From: Pyronema omphalodes
Lineage: Eukaryota; Ascomycota; Pezizomycetes; Pezizales; Pyronemataceae
Assembly: GCA_024516155.1 (NCBI GenBank)
Contig: JAJJXM010000077.1
Location: 186,001-250,000 of the forward strand
Reading direction: 5' to 3'
Length of the DNA stretch: 64,000 bases
This document shows positions 43,201 to 52,468 of this stretch, piece after piece. Both the position numbers and the translations under genes were made by a program. The number at the start of each line of letters is the position of its first letter. The stretch's first letter is position 1. The notes beneath the pieces are model-generated. The model saw nothing but the letters and a program-made list of their open reading frames with translations, was not told where the DNA came from and searched no databases.

Positions 43201-44236
43201 CTCGCTGATCCGCGACCTGAGTGACGACAAAACCAACATTATCGCCTATACAGACGGCTCCCAACTCGACGGAAAAACAGGCGCCGGATACTGCATCACC
43301 TCAGGTTTCCCCCGTCAAGTCAACGAATCCATCCCCATGGGCTCGACCACGGAAGTGTTCGACGCCGAGCTACGAGCAATTCACGACTGCCTCGAGATGT
43401 GCCACAAAATCATCTCCCACAACCACCTCCGACGCCGCCGGATACACGTCTTTACAGACAACCAGGCGGCCATCCTCCGCGCCTCCCGTACAACATATGG
43501 TCCGGGCCAAGAGCTCGCCCGCGCTATACACGACATCGCCTCCTCCCTCCCTTCCAAAGACACATCCGTCACCTTACATTGGGTCCCAGGACATACCGAT
43601 ATACCCGGGAATGACCAAGCCGACCTCCTCGCCAAAACTGCAACCACCCTAACTCCCCCCTCTTCGCTACCGGTCTCCCTGTCCTGGATACGTCGACAGA
43701 TTCACGATCAATACATCCAAGACTGGACGACCTGGTACTCCTCCGCGCCGAAACTTAAAACATACGACGCCCCACACCGTCGACGCCTCGACCATGCCTA
43801 CACGGCCCTACCACGCAAACTATCAACCGCAATCTTGGGATTGCGAACCGGACACGGTTATTTTTTGGACTGCCTTGCTCATCCCCCCACCGCCCAATAC
43901 CCCTCCCGCTTGTGCTCATGCCCCCTTCACCCTCCGCAATCCCCCAAACATCTCATTCTCTCGTGCCCCTACTTCACTTCCCAACGGACCGAACTGCGAC
44001 GTACACTGAAAATCCCACGACGACGACACCTCACACTACCGACAATCTTACATACCACCGCCGGAACCAAAGCACTGTCCGCTATGATCTCAGAGACCAA
44101 GATAGCGACTGCGGAGTGGGCTCACGCAAGGTTAAGTAAACTCCCCGCTGAGGAGGACACATCTGCTACGCTGACAACAGACTGGGGGACGCTGCTGGAC
44201 CTGACGGACGAGCACGCGGTTACCTCTAATAATTAA
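40235..44236 (+). CDS. LA ORF2: endonuclease, reverse transcriptase, RNase H
   Basis: 1333 residues, uninterrupted. APE-type endonuclease about 1-230: SHNTNR, LLVQEINVKD, GDLNAHHPLW, VLDLTLAAP, GSDHEVI. RT about 480-760: VIPKPNKPDYSAIKAYRPIA, LDVRGAFDNV, GIPQGSPASPILF and SYIDDVAL (YIDD near 686). RNase H about 1000-1125: YTDGSQLDGKTGAGY, AELRAIHDCLE, FTDNQAAILRAS, HWVPGHTDIPGNDQADLLAK. The C-terminal Cys/His cluster near 1226 (CSCPLHPPQSPKHLILSCPY) is typical of Tad/I-like ORF2. It nicks the target and copies RNA there. All catalytic residues appear present. The start ATG lies inside the end of ORF1. Confidence 0.93.
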   Translation: MNRYDSSAATLRIVSHNTNRSATALTTLLNSAGSKIDILLVQEINVKDPRYAITHPDFLLLLPPRSHHKVNRTAAYIPRLNPHVRVTPRPDISGDPDLQVLEVSTTLIPSFYLLNIYNEKDPQTKLYTVPRSLTPLTLPHRCVITGDLNAHHPLWNSHARRPARADVLVELMEDHHWQLVNVPDVPTYHYRDGSGSSVLDLTLAAPAMAREISSWAIDDGIATGSDHEVIRFQINSLHPDHHNTAGDTTRLNWRKTDWETFTEELQRLTEASYPRWSHLRANPSAENLDEWAALLRDSIQTAATISTPTLTPTPRSKRWWTEEVRLTRKDMTRARRRWKQTRLPQHLAEYKQSRNAHYRKVRHAKDSMWKEYLAAVEGPDIWAAFRYTNPRRAQLTPPIKTQVGGMEKECVDFDSKVEAFQALFPPPPAAPPTRTSRPNPQLPWKTFTPEEIRTAITTSSPKKAPGPDSITFACLRKAYDAVPKVFNALYSTLGTKGYHPRSWREATTVVIPKPNKPDYSAIKAYRPIALHHCLGKVLEKLMATRLSLMAESHDILHKDQIGGRPKRSAIDAAMALTHEVEVNAGNRFVTSALILDVRGAFDNVSSARLLATMHSLGCPQAVISWCSSFLSDRTTALSLDGRTDSQRPIQTGIPQGSPASPILFLIYLRPLFDALQSEHPTLWTPSYIDDVALVAHGRTREQNARALEAAARTAFNWAQTNAVAFDDSKSEMLHFHKSRIDEHSEATNVRLPNGTIVTPGTQGGSKDVVRWIGIHFDRKLSFSQHVKIRLTAAATSLNALRSLVRHETGLSPSATRTLYQACVTSRSDFGSEIWWNGQKGLASTLQTQQNSALRRILNAFTSTPIVALHNEAAIPPVAVRLQRRSRKYALRLLSLPPSHPVVRRCPSSYPVPNHFPTSICDPSEYDYPWNTTQKAPSRLVRMLRSVGQWILPDDEIEDTAHPNPTPWISSPLRIKISSLPKPEAAVEHLSLIRDLSDDKTNIIAYTDGSQLDGKTGAGYCITSGFPRQVNESIPMGSTTEVFDAELRAIHDCLEMCHKIISHNHLRRRRIHVFTDNQAAILRASRTTYGPGQELARAIHDIASSLPSKDTSVTLHWVPGHTDIPGNDQADLLAKTATTLTPPSSLPVSLSWIRRQIHDQYIQDWTTWYSSAPKLKTYDAPHRRRLDHAYTALPRKLSTAILGLRTGHGYFLDCLAHPPTAQYPSRLCSCPLHPPQSPKHLILSCPYFTSQRTELRRTLKIPRRRHLTLPTILHTTAGTKALSAMISETKIATAEWAHARLSKLPAEEDTSATLTTDWGTLLDLTDEHAVTSNN

Positions 44237-45018
44237 AAACAAAAAAAAATAATAATAAAAAGAAGTAGGAGGAGGACGGAGGGAGGGAGAAGCGGGAGGC
44301 GAGAGCGGAGAGAGAGACGAGGGAGAGGGGAGATGGAGGAAGCGGACGATGACGAGGAGAGAGTGGAGACGGGAGACTGGGAGAGCGGAGGCGTGGTTGT
44401 TGTGGAGAATGGAGTATTGTGTTTTTTCTTTTTGAAACGGGAATGAAAGTGAGGCGAGGAGTCGAGGGAGAGGAGAGACGCGGTGGAGACGGACGGGAGG
44501 AGCGCGAATGAGGCGAGTACGAGATGGTGACGCGGAGAGAAGTGGACGGCGTGGGACGATGGATGGCTGGCGAGCCGAGAGGGAGGAGCGTGGTGAAGGG
44601 CGAGGGGAGGGACGTAGAGTAGGGTAGTGGCACAGGGGAGAGAGGTGCGATGGGGGGGCGTTGACCCGGGGGAGTTATATCTTCTTTTCTTTTCTTTTTG
44701 CTTGTTTGTTTTTGCTTTGTGGAGGAAATAAAGGTGGAAAAACGGTTAAAAAAGGGAGGGGAAGGGTGGAGGAAATGGGGGAACGACCCAGCGAGGTGGC
44801 CTCCGAGCGTACAGGGCTCCTGGAACAGACGACGCTTGACGAACAAAAGCACAACGAGACTTGGGGGTCTACAACCCCACACCCTAACGACAAGCTCTGG
44901 GGCATACCCAGTGAGAGCTTGGCCTGACACCCGGGTTTCTTAATTTTGTATTTACTGTAGATTCCGCCATAACCTTACGGTTGGATGCGTGTATGAGTTA
45001 ATAAATAAATAAATAAAT
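44237..45018 (+). other. LA 3' UTR with terminal stem-loop and tail
   Basis: Purine-rich (GAG/GGA) segment, then a block shared by all LINE and half-LINE copies here (TTGCTTTGTGGAGGAAATAA-AGG..., about 44705-44830), then the LA-type end with AACC-TTAC-GGTT and (AATA)n. No supported ORF. Confidence 0.75.
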
Positions 45019-45722
45019 AAACAACGTGCTGCGTAGGATTCTTAACACCTTGGCCTCCACACCAGTACTGGCTCTCCACAACGAGACCGCCCTTCCCCCG
45101 GTACACATCCGACTCGACGCAAGACGCAGGAAGTACGCTCTCAGGATCCTCACCCTCGCGGCCTCTAACCCTATCGTCTGCCGCTGCCTATCTTCCTTTC
45201 CAGTCCCCAGCGGGCAGACCCCCAGGGTTGACATCGCCGACGACTACGACTTGCCGTGGCACAGCACCGCCAGACCACCCGCCAGTCTCCTCTGGACCCT
45301 ACAGTCCGTCGCCAAATGGGCCCCGCCAAATGCCACCGTCAAAGATATGTCCATCCCCTGCCACTCCTCCCGGACGAAACCCCTGTTGACATCGACGTCT
45401 CCACCCTACAGAAAGAGGAAGCGGCGCGCAAGCACCTCCTCCTGCTTAACGACCTACACCGCTACCCAATGTCCATCATTGGCTACAGCGATGGATCGCA
45501 AACTGACAGGACAACCAGAGCAGGATACACCATCACCTCCGGCCTCACCACAGTCGTCAAAGCCATAGTCCCGATGGGTACCACCGCTGAAGTTTTCCAC
45601 GCAGAAGTCAGAGCAATACATGAGTGCCTCGTCACCTTGCCCAAATACATATGCCGCGCAAACCTTCTCCGCCGTCAGATTCACATCTTCACTAACAATA
45701 AAGCTTTCATCACGGGAGCGTC
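45019..45722 (+). pseudogene. LC ORF2 fragment 2 (thumb to RNase H)
   Basis: Resumes with the duplicated AACAACGTGCTGCG: VLRRILNTLASTPVLALHNE, RRKYALRILTLAA, then in another frame LLLLNDLHRYPMSIIGYSDG and FHAEVRAIHECLV. It breaks in FTNNKAFITGA (RNase H motif 3, where LB1 has FTDNQAAIRRA) at the H7 insertion. A one- or two-base shift near 45360 separates the parts. Confidence 0.85.
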
Positions 45723-47724
45723 CCAAAACCACACGGCACCGGCGACCCCGCCCCCTGCATTCTCAACAACGAGCACCAAAACCCCCGGTTGTCTCATCAG
45801 ATTCGGATTGGCAGCACTCTGTTACGTTATTCTCTGAATTTTCAGGCAATTCTACGTTTTTTTTGTTGACTTTTGTCGCAAAATCAGCGTTTTCACGAGT
45901 TTTGGCTTACCCCACCTCACGAAATGTCGCCAAAACAACGACAGAACAACGCCCAACGATTGAAACGGTCCGAAAACGCGTATCATGTTTTAGCCGACCT
46001 TCCTCATCATGGATCTAATCCTACTTTTGATGGAAGAGATGGAAAAGTTGATGAAGTTGATGGAAACTTCACTGGAAAGCCCTTCCAGAGCGTGGTCTTG
46101 GCAGGATGACCAGTTCCTTCGGCTTCAACACACCAGCAGCAAGCGACACCTGAGCACAGCCGGTTCAGAGACTTTCGCCGCGATCTGGTTACTGCTATGC
46201 GGGACGCTATCGAAAAAGACGACAACGATAGCAGCTTGAGCGCCCTATTCTGTGAACATGAACCGCTTTTCACAGGCGCAAGCTTCATGGGGATACAACA
46301 GATCCACCGAGACACACAGCGACGCTTCAATACCCTCGATGACACCATACGCAACAACAGCGATGAGATGCGCCACAGATTCGACGTCATGATGACGAAA
46401 TTCAACATTCTGCTCGCCGAAAACACGAAGCTGCTCACAGCATACATACGACTCTACACAGGCAGAAACAGCAGCTCTCAAGGCTACTGTGGATGCCCTG
46501 ACGAAGAAAATTGACGAACAGCAACAAGTCATTCCGGTGCCCCCCTCCCCGAACCTCACGGCCTCTTCCTCAGCGATGGAAGAGATGACTATGCAACTGT
46601 CCGTCGTCCAACATGATATTCAGGTTGTCCTGGACGCTGTTCGCAACCCTCCTGGCAGGAGAAAGCGAAGGGGAAGCGACCAGAATACCGAACCCACGTC
46701 ACCGACAAACAGAAGACCGGTGAACCACAAACCGAGAGCTGCATCACCGGTGCGAAGCCTGATGCACTCGAAACATGCGACTACCGCCGCCCAGGACAAG
46801 CTTGATGACCTCAAGCCTATGTCCCCCCTACCTCTCCTCGCAATCACGTCGACCGAAGCGACACCGGGACCTCACCCTGACAGTTCATCTGCTCAGGACA
46901 CACCTCACCCCGATGCCCCAAGCACTGCCCCTGCTGAAACCAACGGATGGAAGACTGTGGAGGCAAAGGCTACACAGAAGACGAAGATGAAAGCGAAGAA
47001 GACGACATCTACGGCAGCGATACCCAAACAGACCCCTACAACGAAGAATGGTGGAAGGGGAAAGAATACCCACCAACCCAGAACGACAACCCCTTCTGCA
47101 AAGAAGACTTGGGCAGAAGTTGTCAAGAGCGGAGGCATCAACATCCAGATTGTGCTTGGGAATGGCAATCTTGGACTGACAACACCACCGACAAGAAGGG
47201 GAGAGAGGCGATGGGGCGCAGCAAGAAGTCTTAGGAAGAAGGATCGCGAAGGGGAGAGAGGGGAGGCGAAGAGGGGCAGGGCGGGCCTGGGTGTCTCAAA
47301 GGGCAAAGAGTCAGGAGACACCAGCGGAGGAGTTGAGAGAGGAGAGGAGAGTGGGGGCATGGGTGACCCGGCGGCTGTTTAACTTTGCTTTGGTTTTGTT
47401 TAGTTTTGCTTCGTGGAGGAAATAAAGGCGGGAAAAAGGTGAAAAATGGGAGGGGAAGGGAGGAGGAAAGGGAGGATCCCGGCGAGGCTGCCTCTGTGCA
47501 AGCAGGGCACTGGAACAAGAGACGCTACATGGACAATACACCCCAGTAGGAACAGTGGGGACAGACCCCACAACAATGCAACGCAGGGAGGAGGAAAAGG
47601 GCAGAGGTGGAGACAGGGGTCTTTGCTTTTGCGTTTCCTTTTCCTTCTTCCTTTGTATTTATCTGTCTCTTGTCATAACCGTCGGGTTGCAAACAAGTAA
47701 TGAATAAACAAACAAACAAACAAA
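45723..47724 (+). mobile_element. H7: half-LINE, full length but mutated
   Basis: Inserted in LC with the 12-bp duplication CACGGGAGCGTC (45711-45722 and 47725-47736). The 5' box ACCACACGGCACCGGCGACC starts it; the stem AACC-GTCG-GGTT (47677-47688) and an (AAAC)n tail end it. Single ORF, broken. Confidence 0.92.
45924..47382 (+). pseudogene. H7 ORF1-type protein (broken)
   Basis: ATG at 45924 (MSPKQRQNNAQRLKRSENAY). A TGA at 46107-46109 replaces the Ser codon of AGSPVPSAS, and a 4-bp duplication near 46445 (CATACATAC) shifts the frame inside the coiled coil. The remaining frame is clear from MDALTKKIDEQQQVIPVPPS to KKTWAEVVKSGGINIQIVLG and the Gly/Glu/Arg-rich end. Confidence 0.85.
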
Positions 47725-48693
47725 CACGGGAGCGTCTCACCTCCGCCGCCATCCCTGCCAGGAACAGGCATACCTCATACACAAAACAGCGTACGAGCTC
47801 ATCGCCTTCGCCGCAACCATTACCGTCCATTGGGTACCAGGTCACACTGATATCGCCGGTAACGAAGCCGCCGGGAAGCTCGCGAGACAAGCAACGACGA
47901 AACCGCCCCGCGTACACCTCCCGATCTCCCTTACCTGGCTGCGCCCTCAGGCCCGGGAGCACTCCACATCCGAATGGTTGAACTGGGACATAACCTAACC
48001 ATAACCGAAGACGTATACAGCACCATGTCGCTGCCGACCCTGCGATGGCTACCCACCGCAATACTGGGTCTACGAACGGGCCACGGCTACTTCCTGGACT
48101 GCCTGGCCCATCCCCCAACGGACGCATACCCCTCCCGGCATTGTACATGCCCTCTGCACCGAACTCAAACCCCTCGGCACCTCCCTCCCAGCTGCCCAGA
48201 CTACCAGGACGCTAGGACCACCCTCCGGAAGGACCTCAAACTGCACGGCAACACAAGGATCAACATCACCAACATCCTCCATACCCCCTGCAGCTCCAAG
48301 GCTCTCTCCACCTTCATTTGCGCGACGAAAGTTGCTATCACCACATCGGCGGATGCTAAGTTAAGCCGGGCTCGTAGAAGCGACCAAACCCGTTCGTGGA
48401 AAGCTCACAACAGAGCCACTCGGCCACCCCCCGTGCACAGTCGTGAAGTTCATGCAAACTGTTTCCTTTTTTCTTTGTCACTTTCCTTAGTCTTTCTTTC
48501 CCCTTTTGTTTGTACTTCGGACGGTTCTGTTTGCTGTCTTGGGGTTACGATGTGACGTTAAAGGGCCTGCATGGGATGGAATGGAGGAAATCAGGGCGCG
48601 TTGACCAGAGAATTTGGGAGGGAGTTCCGGAGGGGGAATCGTAGGGCGGCATCGGAAGACTGGCGATGATGGGATGGACGATGGCGATGACTG
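47725..48693 (+). pseudogene. LC ORF2 fragment 3 and 3' UTR
   Basis: Resumes RNase H in shifting frames (ITVHWVPGHTDIAGNEAAGK), then ILGLRTGHGYFLDCLAHPPT and the Cys/His cluster (CTCPLHRTQTPRHLPPSCPD), ending near 48390. About 300 nt of 3' UTR follow, with no ORF, until the tail of H3 at 48694. The LC terminus is not visible. Confidence 0.78.
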
Positions 48694-48702
48694 TTGCTCT
48701 AT

Positions 48703-48737
<35 letters not shown>

Positions 48738-49567
48738 TTCATACAGGCATCCAACCGTAAGGTTATGGCGGAATCTACAAATTAAACACAATGTTAAGAA
48801 CCGCGGGGTGATGCCAGGTCCCCACGGGGTAAGCCCCAGAGCTGTCAATGTGGGTGGGAGTGTAGTCTCCCAAGTCTCGCCGTGCAGTGTTTCATCTAGC
48901 GTCGTCGGATCCAAGGAGCCCTGTGCGCTCGGAGGCCACCTCGCCGGGACGATCCCCCATTTCCTCCACCGTTCCCCTCCCATTTTTAAACATTTTTCCG
49001 CCTTTATTTCCTCCACAAAGCAAAAACAAAACCAAAGCAAAGTTGAACAGCCGCCGGGCCACCTGCGCCCCCACTCTCCTCTCCTCTCTCAACTCCTCCG
49101 CTGGTGTCTCCTGACTCTTTGCCCTTTGAGGCACCCGGGCCAGCCCTGCCCCTCTTCTCCTCCCCTCTCTCCCCTTCTCCCTCCTTCTTCCTCAACCTTC
49201 TTGCTGCCCCGCCTCGCCTCTCTCCCCTTGTTGTCGGTGGTGTGGTAAGTCCAAGGTTCATAGTCATCTCTTCCATCGCTGAGGAAGAGGCCGTGAGGCT
49301 CGGTGAAGGGGTCACCGAAAAGACTTGTTGCTGTTCGTCGATTTTCTTCGTCAGGGCGTCCACAGCAGCCTTGAGAGCTGTTGTTTCTGCCTGTGTAGAG
49401 TCGTATGCTGCGCGCAGCGTCGCGTTTTCGAAGAGCAGATCGTTAAATTTGGTCATCATGACGTAGAATCTGCCGTGTATCGCATCGTTGTTGTTGCGTA
49501 TGGATTCCTGGAGCGTATTGAAGCGTCGCTGTGTGTCCTGATGGATCTGTTGTATCCCCAGGAAGCT
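48694..49567 (-). pseudogene. H3, 3' part (internally deleted)
   Basis: Tail (TATT)n, then the LA-type end with AACC-GTAA-GGTT (48753-48764 on the plus strand), unlike the LB-type ends of H1, H2 and H5. The coding remnant reads from IQQIHQDTQRRFNTLQ through the coiled coil to AMEEMTM, then jumps directly to NLGLTTPPT, losing about 190 codons including the basic cluster and the WAEVV motif. The other part is 51552-51928. Confidence 0.85.
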
Positions 49568-49568
49568 G

Positions 49569-51551
49569 TTTGTTTGTTTGTTCTCTCATTACTTGTTTGC
49601 AACCCGAAGGTTATGACAAGGGACAGATAAATACAAAAGAGAAGAAGAAAGAAATGTAAAAGCAAAAACCCAGTCTCCACCTCTACCAGTCTCCTCCTCT
49701 TGATCGTTGTGGTTGTGGGGTCTGTCCCCACTGTTACTACGGGGGTTTCTTGTCCAAGCGCGTCTGATGTTCCAAGTGCCCTGCTTGCACAGAGGCCGCC
49801 TCGCCGGGCTCCTCCCTTTCCTCCCCCCTTCCCCTCCCATTTTTAACCATTTGTCCTCCTTTATTTCCTCCACAAAGCAAAAACGAAACCAAAGCAAAGT
49901 TAAACAGCCTCCGGGCCACCCGTGCCCCCGCTCTCCTCCCCTCTCTCACCTCCTCCGCCGGTGTCTCCTGACTCTTTGCCCTTTGAGACACCCGGGCCTG
50001 CCCTGCCCCTCTTCTCCTCCCCTCTCTCCCCTTCTCCTTCCTTCTTCCTCAGCCTTCTCGCTGCTCCCCCTCGCCTCTCTCCCCTTCTTGTCGGTGGTGT
50101 TGTCAGTCCAAGATTGCCATTCCCAAGCACAATCTGGACGTTGATGCCTCCGCTCTTGACGACTTCTGCCCAAGTCTTCTTTGCAGAGGAGGTTGTCGTT
50201 CTGGGTTGGCGGGTATTCTTTCCCCGGCCACCATTCTTTGTTGTAGGGGTCTTGCTGGGTGGCGCTGCCGTAGGTGTCGTCTCCTTCGCTTTCTGCTTCT
50301 TCCTCTGTGTAGCCTTCGCCTCCACAGTCTGCCATCCGTTCGTCTCAGCAGGGGCAGTGCTTGGGGCGTCGGGTAGAGGTGTGTCCTGAGCAGATGAACT
50401 GTCAGGGTGAGGTTCCGGTGTCGCTTCGGTCGACGTGATCGCGAGGAGAGGTAGGGGGGACATAGGCTTGAGGGCATCAAGCTTGTCCTGGGCGGCGGTG
50501 GTCGCATGTTTCGAGTGCATCAGGCTTCGCACCGGTGATGCCGCTCTCGGTTTGTGGTTCACCGGTCTTCTGTTTGTCGGTGAGGTGGGTTCGGTGTTCT
50601 GGTCGCTTCCCCTTCGCTTTCTCTTGCCAGGAGGGTTGCGAAGAGCGTCCAGGACATCCTGAATGTCATGTTGGACGACGGACAGTTGCATAGTCATCTC
50701 TTCCATCGCTGAGGAAGAGGCCGTGAGGTTCGGTGAGGGGGGCGCCGAAATGCCTTGTTGCTGTTCGTCGATTTTCCTCGTCAGGGCGTCCACAGCAGCC
50801 TTGAGAGCTGCTGTTTCTGCCTGTGTAGAGTCGTAGGCTGCGCGCAGCTTCGTGTTTTCGCCGGTCAGAATGTTGAATTTCGTCATCATGACGTCGAATC
50901 TGAGGCGCATCTCATCGCTGTTGTTGCGTATGGTGTCATCGAGGGTATTGAAGCGACGCTGTGTGTCCTGATGGATCTGTTGTATCCCCAGGAAGCTGGC
51001 TCCAGTGACTTCGGGGTAGCTGTCATAAAACAGTTGGTCAAGGGAGGCATAATTGTCATCAACCAGGGCTGCCTGATTAATGGCAGATACAATATTGCGA
51101 CGGTATGTACTGAACCGGCTTTGGTCAGTTGTCGCTTGTTGCTGGTGTGTTGAAGCCGAAGGAACTGGTGATCCTGCCAAGACCACGCTCTGGAAGGGTT
51201 TTCCAGCGAAGTTTCCATCAACTTCATCAACTTTTCCATCTCTTCCATCGAAAGTAGGATTAGTTCCATCATGAGGAAGGTCGGCTAGAACATTGTACGC
51301 GTTTCCGGACCGTTTCGATCGTTGGGCGTTGTTCTGTCGTTGTTTTGGCGACATTTCGTGAGGTGGGGTAAGCCAAAACTCGTGAAAACTCTGATTTTGC
51401 GACAAAAGTCAACAAAAACAACGTAGAATTCCCTGAAAATTCAGAGAATAACGTAACAGAGTCCTGCGAATCCGAATCCGATGAGAAAACCGGGGGTTTC
51501 GGTGCTCGTTGTTGAGAATGCAGGGGGGGGGGTCGCCGTTGCCGTGTGGTC
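49569..51551 (-). mobile_element. H2: half-LINE, full length, inserted in H3
   Basis: The 13-bp duplication CCCCAGGAAGCTG lies at 49556-49568 and 51552-51564. 3' tail (TTTG)n and stem AACC-CGAA-GGTT at 49601-49612; the 5' box is at 51530-51551. Very similar to H1 over its whole length, so one of the youngest H copies. Confidence 0.92.
49900..51354 (-). CDS. H2 ORF1-type coiled-coil protein
   Basis: 484 residues, ATG at 51354, uninterrupted and the same length as in H1. Same domain order: N-terminal NAYNVLADLPHDG, coiled coil with ENTKLRAAYDSTQAETAALK, KRKRRGSDQN, KKTWAEVVKSGGINVQIVLG, Gly/Glu/Arg-rich tail. Differences from H1 are scattered substitutions. With H1 and H4 this makes three intact ORFs. 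Confidence 0.75.
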   Translation of the reverse strand: MSPKQRQNNAQRSKRSGNAYNVLADLPHDGTNPTFDGRDGKVDEVDGNFAGKPFQSVVLAGSPVPSASTHQQQATTDQSRFSTYRRNIVSAINQAALVDDNYASLDQLFYDSYPEVTGASFLGIQQIHQDTQRRFNTLDDTIRNNSDEMRLRFDVMMTKFNILTGENTKLRAAYDSTQAETAALKAAVDALTRKIDEQQQGISAPPSPNLTASSSAMEEMTMQLSVVQHDIQDVLDALRNPPGKRKRRGSDQNTEPTSPTNRRPVNHKPRAASPVRSLMHSKHATTAAQDKLDALKPMSPLPLLAITSTEATPEPHPDSSSAQDTPLPDAPSTAPAETNGWQTVEAKATQRKKQKAKETTPTAAPPSKTPTTKNGGRGKNTRQPRTTTSSAKKTWAEVVKSGGINVQIVLGNGNLGLTTPPTRRGERRGGAARRLRKKEGEGERGEEKRGRAGPGVSKGKESGDTGGGGERGEESGGTGGPEAV

Positions 51552-51928
51552 CCCCAGGAAGCTGGCTCCAGTGAGTTCGGCGTAGCTGTCCCTAAACAGT
51601 TGATCGAGCGTGACATAGTTGTCATTAACTGCGACTGCCTCATTAATCGCAGATACACACAAGCGACGGTAGTCATGAACGCGCTGTGTTCAGTTGTCGC
51701 CTGTTGCTGCTTTGTTGAAGCCGAAGGAACTGGTGATCCTGCCAAGACCACGCTCTGGAAGGGCTTTCCAGCGAAGTTTCCATCAACTTCATCAACTTTT
51801 CCATCTCTTCCATCAAAAGTAGGATTGGATCCATCATGAGGAGGGTCGGCTAGAACGTTGTACGCGTTTTCGGACCGTTTCGATCGTTGGGCGTTGTTCT
51901 GTCGTTGTTTTGGCGACATTTCGTGAGG
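51552..51928 (-). pseudogene. H3, 5' part
   Basis: Encodes MSPKQRQNNAQRSKRSENAY to LTGASFLG and stops at the H2 insertion; a deletion near 51660 shifts part of it. The 5' UTR upstream of the ATG is absent: the sequence switches at 51929 to the tail of H5. Confidence 0.82.
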
Positions 51929-52034
51929 TTGTTTGTTTGTTTGTTTGTTTATTCATTACTCGTATGCAACCTTATTGGTTATGACGAGGGTACAGGTTTA
52001 TAGTACATGGAAAGTCAAAAGCAAAAACAAAACA
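51929..52034 (-). mobile_element. H5, 3' tip
   Basis: (TTGT)n tail and the stem AACC-(AATAA)-GGTT (51968-51980, loop of five), then GTCAAAAGCAAAAACAAAACA, where LB1 is inserted. The rest of H5 is at 58899-60560. Confidence 0.78.
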
Positions 52035-52468
52035 GGATCACCACACAGCAACCGCTGACCCCCCCCTGCATTTGCGACAACAACAACAATTTCCCCGATT
52101 TTCGAGTCGGCAATCGACTTCTTACCTCGGAATTACCCCGAATCTCGATTTTCGGAACCCAGCTACCGTTTACCGTTGAGATTCAGCGGAAAAACGCGAT
52201 TCTGGGACCTCCGGGCCGGATTCCGGGCACTTTCATCAACGCCGCTCCACCACCCGCCCCCCAATCATCAAACCGACCTGATTTTCGGTTTCGGCATACC
52301 GAAATCCCCCCCCCCCAAATCCCCCCCCCACCAGCAGCACTGGTTGTGGTGATCCCCCAAATTTCCCCCCCTCCGGACCCCTTTCCTCGCGAGAAATTTT
52401 CGTGCTCGCTTAGCAAGAGCCTCCTCACGTGACTCTTCGCCATCGCTTACCTCACCACCGGTTAAGCG

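Larger units (their letters stand above)
37915..45018 (+). mobile_element. LA: full-length Tad1-like LINE
   Basis: Bounded by the 13-15-bp duplication (AA)ACAACGTGCTGCG at 37900-37914 and 45019-45033. The 5' end has ACCACCCAGCAAAGAGCGAC followed by a C tract; the 3' end has the stem AACC-TTAC-GGTT (44971-44982) and an (AATA)n tail. Two overlapping ORFs. The flanks together form LC, proving insertion. ORF2 is intact; ORF1 is disrupted by a later 116-bp insert. Confidence 0.92.

Noticed and set aside
44226..44930. 234-codon antisense ORF in the LA 3' UTR
   Set aside because: Ser/Pro/Arg-rich translation of a purine-rich strand with no domain; it overlaps the conserved terminal module.
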